48,270 nucleotides of DNA. Origin: Pseudomonadota bacterium (GTDB taxonomy: Bacteria; Pseudomonadota; Gammaproteobacteria; Burkholderiales; Burkholderiaceae_D). Below the pieces are notes generated by a model, which was not told the origin of the DNA, ran no database searches, and worked only from the letters and a program-made list of their open reading frames with translations. Shown one piece after another: positions 1 through 8,055 of the stretch. The stretch lies in NCBI GenBank assembly GCA_023422955.1, contig JAFAGG010000044.1, forward strand, positions 1-48,270, given 5' to 3'. Position numbers and translations under genes: made by a program. Position 1 is the first letter of the stretch. Each line of letters starts with the position of its first letter.

Positions 1-1630
1 GATCCAGGCGCTGATCGATGCCAATGCATGCGCAGCGTTGAACACGACTCTCAACGAGATCCCGGACATAGAACGGATCACGACCCGTATTGCCTTGCTG
101 TCGGCCAGACCGCGCGACCTGTCGGGCCTGCGTGCCGGCCTGCAGCAACTCCCGGCATTGTCTGCAGCCTTGATTCCTGTAATCGACGAATCTCAGTCCG
201 CGCTGCTGGAAAAGATCGCACAAGATCTCGCCCCACCCGCCGACTGCCTGGACTTGCTGGAGCGCGCCATCCTGGCGGAACCTTCTGTCGTGGTGCGCGA
301 AGGCGGCGTCATTGCCAACGGCTACGATGCGGAACTGGATGAATTGCGCGCGCTGTCGGAGAATGCCGGACAGTTCCTGCTTGATCTCGAAACCCGCGAA
401 CGTACCCGCACCGGCATTGCCAATCTGCGCGTCGAATACAACAAGGTGCATGGCTTTTACATCGAAGTCACCAACGGCCAGACCGACAAGGTGCCGGACG
501 ATTACCGCAGGCGCCAGACGCTGAAGAATGTCGAGCGTTACATCACGCCGGAACTGAAAGCCTTTGAAGACAAGGCGCTCTCGGCACAGGAAAGAGCGCT
601 GGCACGCGAGAAGCATTTGTATGAACAGGTGCTGCAACAACTGTCGCCTTTCATCAGCCAGTTGCAGACTGTCGCACATGCGCTGGCCCAGCTCGATACG
701 CTGAATGCGCTGGCCCAGCATGCGGCGCGCTACGACTGGTGTGCGCCGCAACTGGTGGCGCAATCCTGCATCGGCATAGAACAGGGCCGACACCCCGTCG
801 TGGAAACCTCGATAGAGCGCTTCATTCCCAACGACTGCGAACTGGGCGAAGACAAGCGCCTGCTGCTGATCACCGGTCCCAACATGGGCGGTAAATCCAC
901 CTACATGCGACAGGTGGCACTGATCACGCTGCTGGCCTATGTCGGTAGCTTCGTGCCAGCCACCAGCGCGACCATCGGCCCCATCGACCGCATCTTCACG
1001 CGCATCGGCGCAGCCGACGATCTGGCTGGAGGACGTTCGACCTTCATGGTGGAAATGACCGAGTCGGCCGCCATCCTCAATGGCGCGACCGAGCAGTCGC
1101 TGGTGCTGATGGATGAAGTGGGCCGCGGCACTTCCACCTTCGACGGACTGGCGCTGGCCTGGGCCATTGCGCGCCATCTGCTGGAACATACGCGCAGCTT
1201 CACGCTGTTCGCCACCCACTATTTTGAACTGACCCAGTTGCCGGAGACGCATCCGGCTGCCGCGAATGTGCATTTGTCTGCGGTCGAACACAAGGACAGC
1301 ATCGTCTTCCTGCATGCGGTCCAGCCCGGACCCGCCTCGCAAAGTTACGGCCTGCAAGTCGCGCAACTGGCCGGCGTACCCACTCCCGTCATTCGCGCTG
1401 CGCGCAAGCACCTGGCGGCGCTGGAAGCCCACTCCCTTCAGAGCACGCCGCAATTCGACCTGTTCAACACGGGCATGCTTCCTGCTGAGGAAGAAGCGGA
1501 GTCAGAACCATCGATGCCAGATCAAACTGCGCTGCTCGATGCCTTGCAGGCGCTGGACCCGGACACGCTGACGCCGCGCGAAGCGCTGGAATCGCTCTAT
1601 CATCTGAAGCAACTATTGAAAGCAGAATGA
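1..1630 (+). CDS. mutS: DNA mismatch repair ATPase MutS, 5' end outside the window
   Basis: MutS recognises base mismatches and, with MutL, starts methyl-independent or methyl-directed repair. The reading frame is open from base 2, so the gene enters from the left. The first residues lie in the core/lever domain, and roughly 340 residues (mismatch-binding and connector domains) are missing compared with a family length near 870. Visible motifs are the Walker A loop GPNMGGKST (bases about 880-905), the Walker B/signature region LVLMDEVGRGTSTFDG and the switch ATHYFELT. The C-terminus ends in the usual LxxLKxLL helix. The stop codon overlaps the next start as ATGA (1627-1630), so the downstream gene is probably translationally coupled. 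The identification is secure; only the start is unseen. Confidence 0.97.
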   Translation, partial: IQALIDANACAALNTTLNEIPDIERITTRIALLSARPRDLSGLRAGLQQLPALSAALIPVIDESQSALLEKIAQDLAPPADCLDLLERAILAEPSVVVREGGVIANGYDAELDELRALSENAGQFLLDLETRERTRTGIANLRVEYNKVHGFYIEVTNGQTDKVPDDYRRRQTLKNVERYITPELKAFEDKALSAQERALAREKHLYEQVLQQLSPFISQLQTVAHALAQLDTLNALAQHAARYDWCAPQLVAQSCIGIEQGRHPVVETSIERFIPNDCELGEDKRLLLITGPNMGGKSTYMRQVALITLLAYVGSFVPATSATIGPIDRIFTRIGAADDLAGGRSTFMVEMTESAAILNGATEQSLVLMDEVGRGTSTFDGLALAWAIARHLLEHTRSFTLFATHYFELTQLPETHPAAANVHLSAVEHKDSIVFLHAVQPGPASQSYGLQVAQLAGVPTPVIRAARKHLAALEAHSLQSTPQFDLFNTGMLPAEEEAESEPSMPDQTALLDALQALDPDTLTPREALESLYHLKQLLKAE

Positions 1631-2550
1631 AAAGTTTCGCAATCCGGCTGCTGGTCTGCCTGCTTGCACTGTTGTCCTTGCCTGCAATGGCGAAGGAGGA
1701 AACCTTTTCCTTTGCCATTGTCGCCAATGCCTTCCGTTACGAGTCGGACGAGCGCATGTTGCGCCAGGCCTTGACAGCCACCTCTGCCGATACGCTTTCA
1801 TTCATCGTCGCCAATGGAGTGAAGACCAAGGATGAAGCTTGCAGCGACGAACTCTATGCGCAGCGCAAAGCGCTTTACGGCAAAGCGGAACATCGCGTGA
1901 TACTGACGCTGGCTGCCAGCGACTGGGCGGAATGCAAGCGCGGCAATGGAGAATCGGCCGCAGTGGAACGACTGCAGCGCGTGAGGGATATCTTCTTCAC
2001 GGAGCCGCCTGCTGCCCACAGCGGGCGCATGACGGTATTGCAGCAATCGAAGACCGAGAAATTCCGCAGTTACAGCGAAAACCTGCGGTGGCAGATGGGC
2101 TCGGTCTGGTTCGCCACCCTGAACCTGCCGGCCAATAACAATCACTACCTGAGTGCGGCGGGCCGCAACAATGAATTCGAAGACAGGCTGGTCGCCAACC
2201 AGGATTGGCTGCAGCGGCTTTTCATACAAGCCAGGGCGAACAAGGCTCGCGCGATTGTCGTGTTTTCCGAAGCCAACCCACTGGCCCGTCCCTCACCTGG
2301 CGATGACGCGGGAAGTCAGCGCGATGGCTATCTTGAAATCCGCCGGCAATTGACCAAGCTGAGCAGCGAGTTCAAGGGCAAGGTGCTCATCGTTCACAAT
2401 GGCAAGCCCTCCCGTTGGGCCAGTCTGCATAAGCTGAGCTGGCGCGGCAACCTGGGGGAAATGGGCATGCTGACCGGCTGGAGCAAGATCACGGTGAATC
2501 CAGCCTACCCCACGCTATTCATCGCCGATCTGCAAGCCCTGGAGAATTAA
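1627..2550 (+). CDS. exported calcineurin-like phosphoesterase-fold protein, probably inactive
   Basis: This 307-residue protein begins with a clear Sec signal peptide (basic MKSFAIR, then a Leu-rich core, cleavage after AMA near residue 22). The layout resembles secreted metallophosphoesterase-like proteins: an N-terminal strand, a DELYAQRKALY segment, an ASDWAECKR segment where relatives have GDNEW, a LNLPANNNHY strand, and an IVHNGKPSRW segment where relatives have a His-Gly-Asp-x-His metal site. The usual metal ligands (GDxK, GNHE/GDNE, HGDxH) are replaced here by AN, ASD and HNGKP. I infer a periplasmic pseudoenzyme or binding protein. It overlaps mutS by 4 nt but has no obvious functional link to repair. 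The family assignment is from remembered patterns and is moderate; the coding call itself is strong. Confidence 0.8.
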   Translation: MKSFAIRLLVCLLALLSLPAMAKEETFSFAIVANAFRYESDERMLRQALTATSADTLSFIVANGVKTKDEACSDELYAQRKALYGKAEHRVILTLAASDWAECKRGNGESAAVERLQRVRDIFFTEPPAAHSGRMTVLQQSKTEKFRSYSENLRWQMGSVWFATLNLPANNNHYLSAAGRNNEFEDRLVANQDWLQRLFIQARANKARAIVVFSEANPLARPSPGDDAGSQRDGYLEIRRQLTKLSSEFKGKVLIVHNGKPSRWASLHKLSWRGNLGEMGMLTGWSKITVNPAYPTLFIADLQALEN

Positions 2551-2557
2551 GCGGCAA

Positions 2558-2583
2558 GGGCAAATCGATCAGGCGATTTGCCC
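2558..2583. terminator. hairpin between convergent genes
   Basis: A perfect 10-bp stem (GGGCAAATCG / CGATTTGCCC, 2558-2567 and 2574-2583) with a 6-nt loop lies between the stop of the exported protein and the stop of slyD. There is no long T tract on either side, so it is a likely but weak bidirectional terminator. Confidence 0.55.
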
Positions 2584-2589
2584 TGCATC

Positions 2590-3129
2590 TTATTGCAAGG
2601 GAACGCTGCGGAACTGGTCGCCCTCTTCATCATCATCGTCAGCGTGATGATGACCGTGCGGACCATGCACGTGGCCATGTGCCACTTCCTCTTCGCTGGC
2701 GGCGCGCACATCCGCCACATCCAGCGTAAAGCGCAAGGCGATTCCTGCCAACGGGTGATTACCATCCAGCACCACCTTGTCGTCCGCGATATCCGTTACG
2801 GTGAAGATAACGGAATCCTGAGCATCGCCCATACCTTCAGGCACGCCTTCGAATTGCATGCCCAATTCCAGCTCTGCCGGCAAACGGTCGCGCGGCTCGA
2901 CCTTGATCAGTTCAGCATCGTATTCGCCGAAGGCATCGACAGGCTCGACCTGTATCGTCGCTTTATAGCCCTTCTCTTTTCCGTCCAGCGCTTCCTCTAT
3001 CTTGGGCAAGGTGTTGTGGTAACCGCCGTGCAGATAGACCATGGGCTCGCGGCCCTCTTCAATCAGAGTGCCCTGCGCGTCCGACAAACTGTAATGCACA
3101 CTGACTACCGTATCCTTGGCAATCTTCAT
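2590..3129 (-). CDS. slyD: FKBP-type peptidyl-prolyl isomerase, SlyD-like
   Basis: SlyD is a cytoplasmic prolyl isomerase, chaperone and metal-binding protein that helps load nickel into hydrogenase or urease. The protein starts MKIAKDTVVSVHY like E. coli SlyD, has the split FKBP domain with an insert-in-flap region (about residues 70-130), and ends in a His/Asp-rich tail (HGHVHGPHGHHH then DDDDEE) expected to bind Ni or Zn. Two Met codons stand in tandem (3132 and 3129). I chose the second because it matches family N-termini and places the GGA of AAAGGA 6 nt upstream. It is transcribed alone, convergent with the mutS pair. The tail is shorter than in E. coli and has no Cys. Confidence 0.92.
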   Translation of the reverse strand: MKIAKDTVVSVHYSLSDAQGTLIEEGREPMVYLHGGYHNTLPKIEEALDGKEKGYKATIQVEPVDAFGEYDAELIKVEPRDRLPAELELGMQFEGVPEGMGDAQDSVIFTVTDIADDKVVLDGNHPLAGIALRFTLDVADVRAASEEEVAHGHVHGPHGHHHADDDDEEGDQFRSVPLQ

Positions 3130-3246
3130 CATGAATCCTTTCGCCTTCGTTTAAAAAATTTTAGAGCTGAAGCAGCCGCCAGTTGACTCACTTGCCGGCT
3201 CACTTCCTCATTGGCATTCTCTGTCACCTTCCTGCACCACGGCTAC

Positions 3247-3252
3247 TATAAT
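3247..3252 (+). promoter_or_regulatory. -10 element placed for leaderless transcription of roxA
   Basis: A perfect TATAAT lies exactly 6 nt before the ATG at 3259, so the predicted transcription start is the A of the start codon. No Shine-Dalgarno sequence precedes that ATG. A weak -35 (CTGTCA, 3221-3226) is present at a long spacing of 20 bp. Confidence 0.6.
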
Positions 3253-3258
3253 ACGGCA

Positions 3259-4383
3259 ATGGACAAGAAAACACTGCTGGGAGGTCTCACTCCCGCTCAA
3301 TTTTTACGCGATTACTGGCACAAGAAGCCCCTGCTTATCCGCCAGGCCATTCCCGGATTCAAAGCGTTTTTATCACGCGAAGCCTTGTTCGACATGGCGG
3401 CCCGCGACGATGTGGAATCCCGGCTGGTTACGCATTTCAGCCAACAGTGGCAATTGCAGAGCGGCCCCTTCCCTAAACTGCCCGCGCCTCGCAAGACTGA
3501 CTGGACCTTGCTGATTCAGGGCGTCAATCTCCATGACGATGCCGCCGATGCCTTGCTGCAGCAATTTCGCTTTCTGCCGGATGCCCGCCTGGACGACTTG
3601 ATGATCAGTTACGCCACGCCCAATGGCGGCGTCGGACCTCACTTCGATTCCTACGATGTTTTTCTGCTGCAAGCTCATGGCAAGCGCCGCTGGCGCATCG
3701 GTGCACAGAAAGATTTGAGCCTGCAGGAAGGGTTGCCCTTAAAAATTCTCAAGCATTTCAAGCCTGAACAGGAGTTTGTGCTGGAACCGGGCGACATGCT
3801 TTATTTGCCGCCGCATTATGCCCATGACGGCATCGCGGAAGATGAATGCATGACCTATTCCGTCGGTTTCCGCGCGCCCTCCTATCAGGAAATGGGTGAA
3901 GCCTTTCTGCACTTCATGATGGACAGCATAGACCTGGAGGGAAGGTATGCCGATCCCGACCTGACTCCCAGCCGTTCTCCCGCAGCACTCAGCAGCAAGA
4001 TGATTGACCGGGTCATGAAAGAGATGGAAAAGGTCCGCTTCAATCGCAGCGACGTCATGCATTTTCTGGGCCAATACTTATCCGATCCCAAGCCCAGCGT
4101 ATTTTTCGATTCGCCGCCCAAGTCTCTTTCTCCCCTGCAGTTTGAGAAGCAGCTCGGAAAATTCGGCATCAGGCTGAGCAAGAAATCCAGGATGCTGCAT
4201 TGCAGCAAAGTCTTGTTCATCAACGGCGAATCTTATGCGTTGCCAAGCGAAGACAAGAGCTTGCTCACAAACCTCGCAGATAAACGAAAACTGGAAGCGG
4301 GACAGCTCACTAATTTATCCAAGGATGTACTGGAAACCTTCCATGTCTGGTACGAAGATGGCTGGATAGAATTCGACAAATGA
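3259..4383 (+). CDS. roxA: JmjC/cupin-type 2-oxoglutarate oxygenase, RoxA/YcfD-like
   Basis: This 374-residue protein matches the YcfD/RoxA family, Fe(II)/2-oxoglutarate oxygenases that hydroxylate an arginine of ribosomal protein L16 in E. coli. The JmjC core shows the iron triad: HFD (about His128 and Asp130) in GPHFDSYDVFLL, and the distal His (about 189) in LPPHYAHDG. GKRRWRIG supplies basic residues for 2-oxoglutarate. The C-terminal half carries the dimerisation and winged-helix part typical of the family. A TTG at 3211 would add 16 residues, but the ATG at 3259 gives a family-like N-terminus and sits 6 nt after TATAAT. The gene stands alone. The substrate is inferred from E. coli. Confidence 0.88.
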   Translation: MDKKTLLGGLTPAQFLRDYWHKKPLLIRQAIPGFKAFLSREALFDMAARDDVESRLVTHFSQQWQLQSGPFPKLPAPRKTDWTLLIQGVNLHDDAADALLQQFRFLPDARLDDLMISYATPNGGVGPHFDSYDVFLLQAHGKRRWRIGAQKDLSLQEGLPLKILKHFKPEQEFVLEPGDMLYLPPHYAHDGIAEDECMTYSVGFRAPSYQEMGEAFLHFMMDSIDLEGRYADPDLTPSRSPAALSSKMIDRVMKEMEKVRFNRSDVMHFLGQYLSDPKPSVFFDSPPKSLSPLQFEKQLGKFGIRLSKKSRMLHCSKVLFINGESYALPSEDKSLLTNLADKRKLEAGQLTNLSKDVLETFHVWYEDGWIEFDK

Positions 4384-4397
4384 ATTGGAAAGCTGCT

Positions 4398-4444
4398 CGC
4401 CCCCGTCTGGAAAAGGATTTTTGAGATTTTCCGAAATGGGGGCG
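4398..4444 (+). other. large two-part hairpin after roxA
   Basis: Just after the roxA stop, CGCCCCC (4398-4404) pairs with GGGGGCG (4438-4444), and inside it GGAAAA (4409-4414) pairs with TTTTCC (4427-4432). The structure spans 47 nt. No T tract follows, so it may be a 3' mRNA end structure rather than a simple terminator. The rest of 4384-4685 is AT-rich and holds only the promoter candidates for the next gene. Confidence 0.5.
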
Positions 4445-4521
4445 CGCTCCTGCCAATACAAGCTCGCCTTACTTTTACTTTCACTCTTGCTTGAGTTGAC
4501 ACAGAAAATATAAAGTTAGCA

Positions 4522-4552
4522 TTGTGCAAGACATAGAATAAACAGTTATAAT
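4522..4552 (+). promoter_or_regulatory. candidate promoter for the lipoprotein gene
   Basis: A perfect TATAAT (4547-4552) lies in AT-rich DNA about 130 nt upstream of the lipoprotein ATG, with a poor -35 (TTGTGC, 4522-4527) at 19 bp. A second TTGACA at 4496-4501 has no well-spaced -10. The real start point is uncertain. Confidence 0.35.
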
Positions 4553-4685
4553 TTTTGACTAGGGAATTTCAATAAAATCTTTCTGCTGCAGCGCAACAAG
4601 AATAGAAATAAAAGGAATATCTCTATATAAGAAGAAACTGGTCTAGTCGTTTTAAATTTTCTCTAAAAATCCAAAAGGTCTGTAA

Positions 4686-4916
4686 ATGAAAAAATCATTG
4701 CTGCTCGCATCGCTGCTGGTTACTGTTCTGGCTGCTTGCGGACAAAAAGAAGAAGCTGCTCCCGTAGTTGAAGTTCCTGCTGTTGAAGCGCCTGCTGCCG
4801 TTGAAGCACCTGCAGCAGAAGCTCCTGCTGCTGTTGAAGCTCCTGCCGCTGACGCACCGGCTGCTGAAGCTCCTGCTGCCGACGCACCAGCTGCTGCTCC
4901 TGCAAATCCGCAGTAA
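4686..4916 (+). CDS. small Ala/Pro/Glu-rich lipoprotein
   Basis: This 76-residue protein has a lipoprotein signal peptide (MKKSLLLASLLVTVLAAC; lipobox LAAC, Cys18). The mature part, about 58 residues, is almost only Ala, Pro, Glu, Val and Asp in repeated EAPAA, VEAPAA and DAPAA units, so it is acidic and probably an extended, disordered linker. AGG lies 7 nt before the ATG, and a strong terminator follows the stop. The repeats are visible at DNA level and could change in number by slippage. No enzyme domain is present and I do not know its function; it may be a spacer between outer membrane and peptidoglycan. Confidence 0.85.
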   Translation: MKKSLLLASLLVTVLAACGQKEEAAPVVEVPAVEAPAAVEAPAAEAPAAVEAPAADAPAAEAPAADAPAAAPANPQ

Positions 4917-4938
4917 TACAAGCAGTCGCCAAATGGCA

Positions 4939-4967
4939 AAAAGCCCGCTTCGGCGGGCTTTTCTTTT
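4939..4967. terminator. bidirectional Rho-independent terminator
   Basis: The stem AAAAGCCCGC / GCGGGCTTTT closes a TTCG tetraloop (4949-4952) and is followed by T residues. On the minus strand it also gives a T tract, so it can end both the lipoprotein mRNA (plus) and the operon ending with the metallo-hydrolase (minus). Confidence 0.92.
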
Positions 4968-5016
4968 GAGTGCGAGTTTCGGATGTCTTATTAAATCTAA
5001 CGCGGCTTTCTGAATC

Positions 5017-5790
5017 CTATAACGCGATCCAGTCGAACCCCGCTTGCTGGCACGCCAGCATGATCTGGGCATCGCTATTTTTCAGACCTCGGTACAAGGC
5101 TTTTTCTGCCAGCGCGGGCGTATTGTTGTGCTGACTGAGGTGTGCGCCCACCACCCTTCTCAATCGGCTTTGATCGATCGCCCCCAGGATTTCTGCCGCA
5201 GTGTCATTGGACAAATGCCCTAGCGGCCCGCCCACTCGCTGTTTCAGCGACGGCGGGTAATGCGACTGCGCCAGCATATCCCCATCATGATTGCACTCCA
5301 GCAGCAGCGCATCGCAGCCGCTCAGCGTGGCAATCATATGAGGCGTTGCGTGTCCGGCATCGGTCAGTACGCCGAGCGTGACATGGCCATCGCGGGCCAG
5401 ATACTGCACGGGCTCGCGCGCATCGTGGGGAACGGTATAGGGAAGGATTTCAAGGTCCCCGATGTCGAATGCTTCGCCATCGCGGCAGATATGGAGCGTG
5501 ACGCCGTCACTTTTATCTTTCACCGCCTGCCAGGTTCCGTAACTGAGCCAGACTGGCAAACGATGGCGACGGGCAAACTTGAAGACGCCGCCCACATGAT
5601 CCTGATGTTCGTGAGTGACGATGATGCCGTGCAGCGACGAAGGAGAAAGTCCGCGGCGCTGCAGCCGCTCTTCGGTTTCACGCAAACCGAAGCCGCAGTC
5701 GAGCATCACGGTGGTGTGCGTGCTGCCCGATGAAGCGGATATCAATAAGGCATTGCCTTCACTGCCGCTACCAAGACTGGCAAACTTCAC
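5017..5790 (-). CDS. MBL-fold metallohydrolase, WalJ/YycJ-like
   Basis: This 257-residue metallo-beta-lactamase-fold protein starts MKFASLGSGSEGNA, the typical N-terminus of YycJ/WalJ proteins, which are implicated in DNA processing or repair. The metal site THEHQDHVGG (HxHxDH) is intact. Further ligands are expected in VPHDA, LTDAGHATPH and the late GAHLSQHN. The length fits the family (about 260). It is the last gene of the minus-strand run, 33 nt after bamC, and is followed by a bidirectional terminator. The fold and metal site are certain; the in vivo substrate is not. Confidence 0.88.
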   Translation of the reverse strand: MKFASLGSGSEGNALLISASSGSTHTTVMLDCGFGLRETEERLQRRGLSPSSLHGIIVTHEHQDHVGGVFKFARRHRLPVWLSYGTWQAVKDKSDGVTLHICRDGEAFDIGDLEILPYTVPHDAREPVQYLARDGHVTLGVLTDAGHATPHMIATLSGCDALLLECNHDGDMLAQSHYPPSLKQRVGGPLGHLSNDTAAEILGAIDQSRLRRVVGAHLSQHNNTPALAEKALYRGLKNSDAQIMLACQQAGFDWIAL

Positions 5791-5823
5791 TTACCCATCC
5801 TGGCTTGCGAATGTAGCGAAAAC

Positions 5824-7032
5824 TTATTTGAGCTGCTCATGCAACAGGTTCAGGATACGAGCACCCGTCGGCGAACGCTCCAGCTGACCATCACTGCTCA
5901 GCACGCCAACTTGGCTGCGCGCTTCATTGCCCTGGATGGCAATGCGGTATTGCATCGCTTTTTTCTCGGGCTCGGATGAGAACCAGCCTGAGAAGAAGCC
6001 CTTGCTGCTGCGTTGCGCTTCAGCTTCCTGGTCGACGTAACGCACGTAGTAGACACCCTCGGCACGATTGCGGTCTTCCACCGTGAAACCCGTTCTGTCC
6101 AGCGCCAGTCCGACACGGCGCCATGCGCGGTCGAAACTTTCATTCAGCTCCACATAGCCAGCATCGCCGTTTTTCACTATGCGCGCGCGCTCCTGCGGCT
6201 GCATATTGCTGCTCACGGCGGCTTGCTTGGCTTCTTCTTTATCGGCGCCCAGGAACACCATCATGCGTGCCAGGAATTCCGCTTCCAGTTCGGGATCGGA
6301 AGCACGGGGCGTCCAGCGCGATTGCGTTTTGTCGGCGCCTACCAGGACTTCTTCCACGCCACGGTGCGAGACGAAGATTTCCGAATCGCCATTGGCATTG
6401 CGTTCGATGCGGGTACGGAACTTGTCGCGCTCGCCGGTGGAGTACAAGGAATCCAGCACGCGGCCCAGGGCGCGACGAATGAAGTCATTCTGGATCTTGG
6501 CGCGGTTTTCCGCCCAATCGGTTTCCATGATGCCGGTCTGCGGCATATCGGTTTCCAGCGTAAACCCGGCCTCCTGCCAGAAACGCTTGATCTCGGGCCA
6601 GATCGCGTCGGGCGCCTGGCCTACCACCAGCCAGCGCTGAGTCCCTTCACGCACGATGCGCATGTTTTTTTGTTCGGCTTGCGCTTGTTCCCCTGCCGCT
6701 GTTGCCGGCGTTACCGCCACGACGGGCTGCTGCGGGCGCTGCAATTGCTGCTGTTGCTGCATGTATTGCGATGCGCTGGCCGATCCCTGCTGTCCCGGCA
6801 CGGTATAACGATTATCCTGCTGCAACTGGCTCAGATCGGGAGGAACTTCCAGTCCGCGTGCCTTGGGCTTTTCACCATCGCTCCGGTAGCCGACCGGGCC
6901 GACTCCCGTCACTGATTCGGAAGATGAGGTAAAGGAACTGCATCCGCTTGCACTTATCATCAGCAGGATGCAAGCCATTCTGGTCAACTTCGCACGAGAG
7001 GGAAACAGAGAGACGGTGGTCCGAATAATCAT
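5824..7032 (-). CDS. bamC: outer membrane assembly lipoprotein BamC
   Basis: BamC (NlpB) is a lipoprotein of the BAM complex that inserts beta-barrel proteins into the outer membrane. I place the start at 7032, giving MIIRTTVSLF, a basic segment, a hydrophobic core and the lipobox SASGC with lipidated Cys31. A longer frame to 7188 would put non-signal sequence in front. After Cys come a flexible region with PPDLSQLQQDNRY (the conserved BamD-binding segment), a Gln-rich stretch (about residues 90-110), and two helix-grip domains. The length of 402 is longer than E. coli BamC (344), partly because of the Gln-rich linker. It follows dapA by 35 nt, the same neighbour as in E. coli. Confidence 0.92.
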   Translation of the reverse strand: MIIRTTVSLFPSRAKLTRMACILLMISASGCSSFTSSSESVTGVGPVGYRSDGEKPKARGLEVPPDLSQLQQDNRYTVPGQQGSASASQYMQQQQQLQRPQQPVVAVTPATAAGEQAQAEQKNMRIVREGTQRWLVVGQAPDAIWPEIKRFWQEAGFTLETDMPQTGIMETDWAENRAKIQNDFIRRALGRVLDSLYSTGERDKFRTRIERNANGDSEIFVSHRGVEEVLVGADKTQSRWTPRASDPELEAEFLARMMVFLGADKEEAKQAAVSSNMQPQERARIVKNGDAGYVELNESFDRAWRRVGLALDRTGFTVEDRNRAEGVYYVRYVDQEAEAQRSSKGFFSGWFSSEPEKKAMQYRIAIQGNEARSQVGVLSSDGQLERSPTGARILNLLHEQLK

Positions 7033-7067
7033 AAGTAATGGGAAAAATTTCAGCAAACAGTGAGGAC

Positions 7068-7946
7068 TTATTTCAGGATGCCGGCTTCCCGTAGCGCGCC
7101 TTTTACCGTTTCGTGATATTCGGCTGCCAGCGGTGCCAGCGGCAGGCGCAAGCCGGAAGGAATCCGTCCCATCTCGGTAAGCGCCCATTTCACCGGTACC
7201 GGGTTGGGTTCGATGAACAGCTTGTTGTGCAGCGGGATGAGGCGGTTGTTGATCTGGATGGCCTTGGCGATTTCACCCTGGATGGATGCCATGCACAAAT
7301 CGTGCATCTCGCGCGGCGCGACGTTGGCGGTGACGGAAATGTTGCCCTTGGCGCCGCAGAACATCAGCGCCATCGCGGAAGCATCGTCGCCGGAATAAAC
7401 CGCGAAATCAGAAGGCAGCTGGCGCAGCAGATCCGTGCCGCGTCCTACATTACCTGTCGCATCCTTGATGCCGACGATACCGGGCACCTTGGCAAGACGC
7501 GCCACCGTTTCATTGGCCATGTCGGCCACGGTCCTGCCCGGCACGTTATACAGAATGACCGGCAAGTCCACCGCTTCCGCGATGACCTTGAAGTGCCGAT
7601 ACATGCCTTCTTGCGTGGGACGGTTGTAGTAGGGAACCACCTGCAGCGATGCATAGGCTCCGACTTCCTTCGCGTAGCGTGTCAGCTCGATGGCCTCGGT
7701 GGTGGAATTGCCGCCGGTACCGGCAATCACGGGAATGCGGCCGGCGGCATGTTCCACCGTAACGCGCACCAGCTCGCAATGCTCTTCGACCGAAACCGTG
7801 GGCGACTCCCCGGTTGTGCCGACAATAACGATACCATCCGTGCCTTCAGCGACATGCCAGTCGATCAAGTTGCGCAAGCCGTCATAATCGAGGCTGCCAT
7901 CCGGATGCATAGGCGTCACTATCGCGACTAAGCTGCCCTGAATCAT
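7068..7946 (-). CDS. dapA: 4-hydroxy-tetrahydrodipicolinate synthase
   Basis: DapA condenses pyruvate with aspartate semialdehyde, the first committed step to diaminopimelate and lysine. The 292-residue TIM-barrel protein has all the key parts: GTTGESPT (Thr44/Thr45), the Tyr107 region VVPYYNRP, the Tyr133 region LYNVPGRT, and the Schiff-base Lys161 in GIKDATGN. The length equals that of E. coli DapA. The order dapA-bamC is conserved widely. The gene is preceded by about 110 nt that can hold its own promoter. Confidence 0.98.
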   Translation of the reverse strand: MIQGSLVAIVTPMHPDGSLDYDGLRNLIDWHVAEGTDGIVIVGTTGESPTVSVEEHCELVRVTVEHAAGRIPVIAGTGGNSTTEAIELTRYAKEVGAYASLQVVPYYNRPTQEGMYRHFKVIAEAVDLPVILYNVPGRTVADMANETVARLAKVPGIVGIKDATGNVGRGTDLLRQLPSDFAVYSGDDASAMALMFCGAKGNISVTANVAPREMHDLCMASIQGEIAKAIQINNRLIPLHNKLFIEPNPVPVKWALTEMGRIPSGLRLPLAPLAAEYHETVKGALREAGILK

Positions 7947-8055
7947 AGTAATGTCAGTAGGGAAAGAAATAAAAGCTTGATTGTAGCGGATAGGCAGCGA
8001 CTTGGGAGTAGTTCCGCCTGCAAAATAAAGATCAAATTAATGGCTTAATAATGGC

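Noticed and set aside
4768..4905. CRISPR-like regular repeats
   Set aside because: The repeats are short, in-frame codon repeats of a lipoprotein without spacers.
4652..4939. Ala/Gly/Ser/Thr-repeat frame opposite the lipoprotein gene
   Set aside because: It is only the reverse reading of the repeats; the plus-strand frame has a signal peptide, lipobox and ribosome site.
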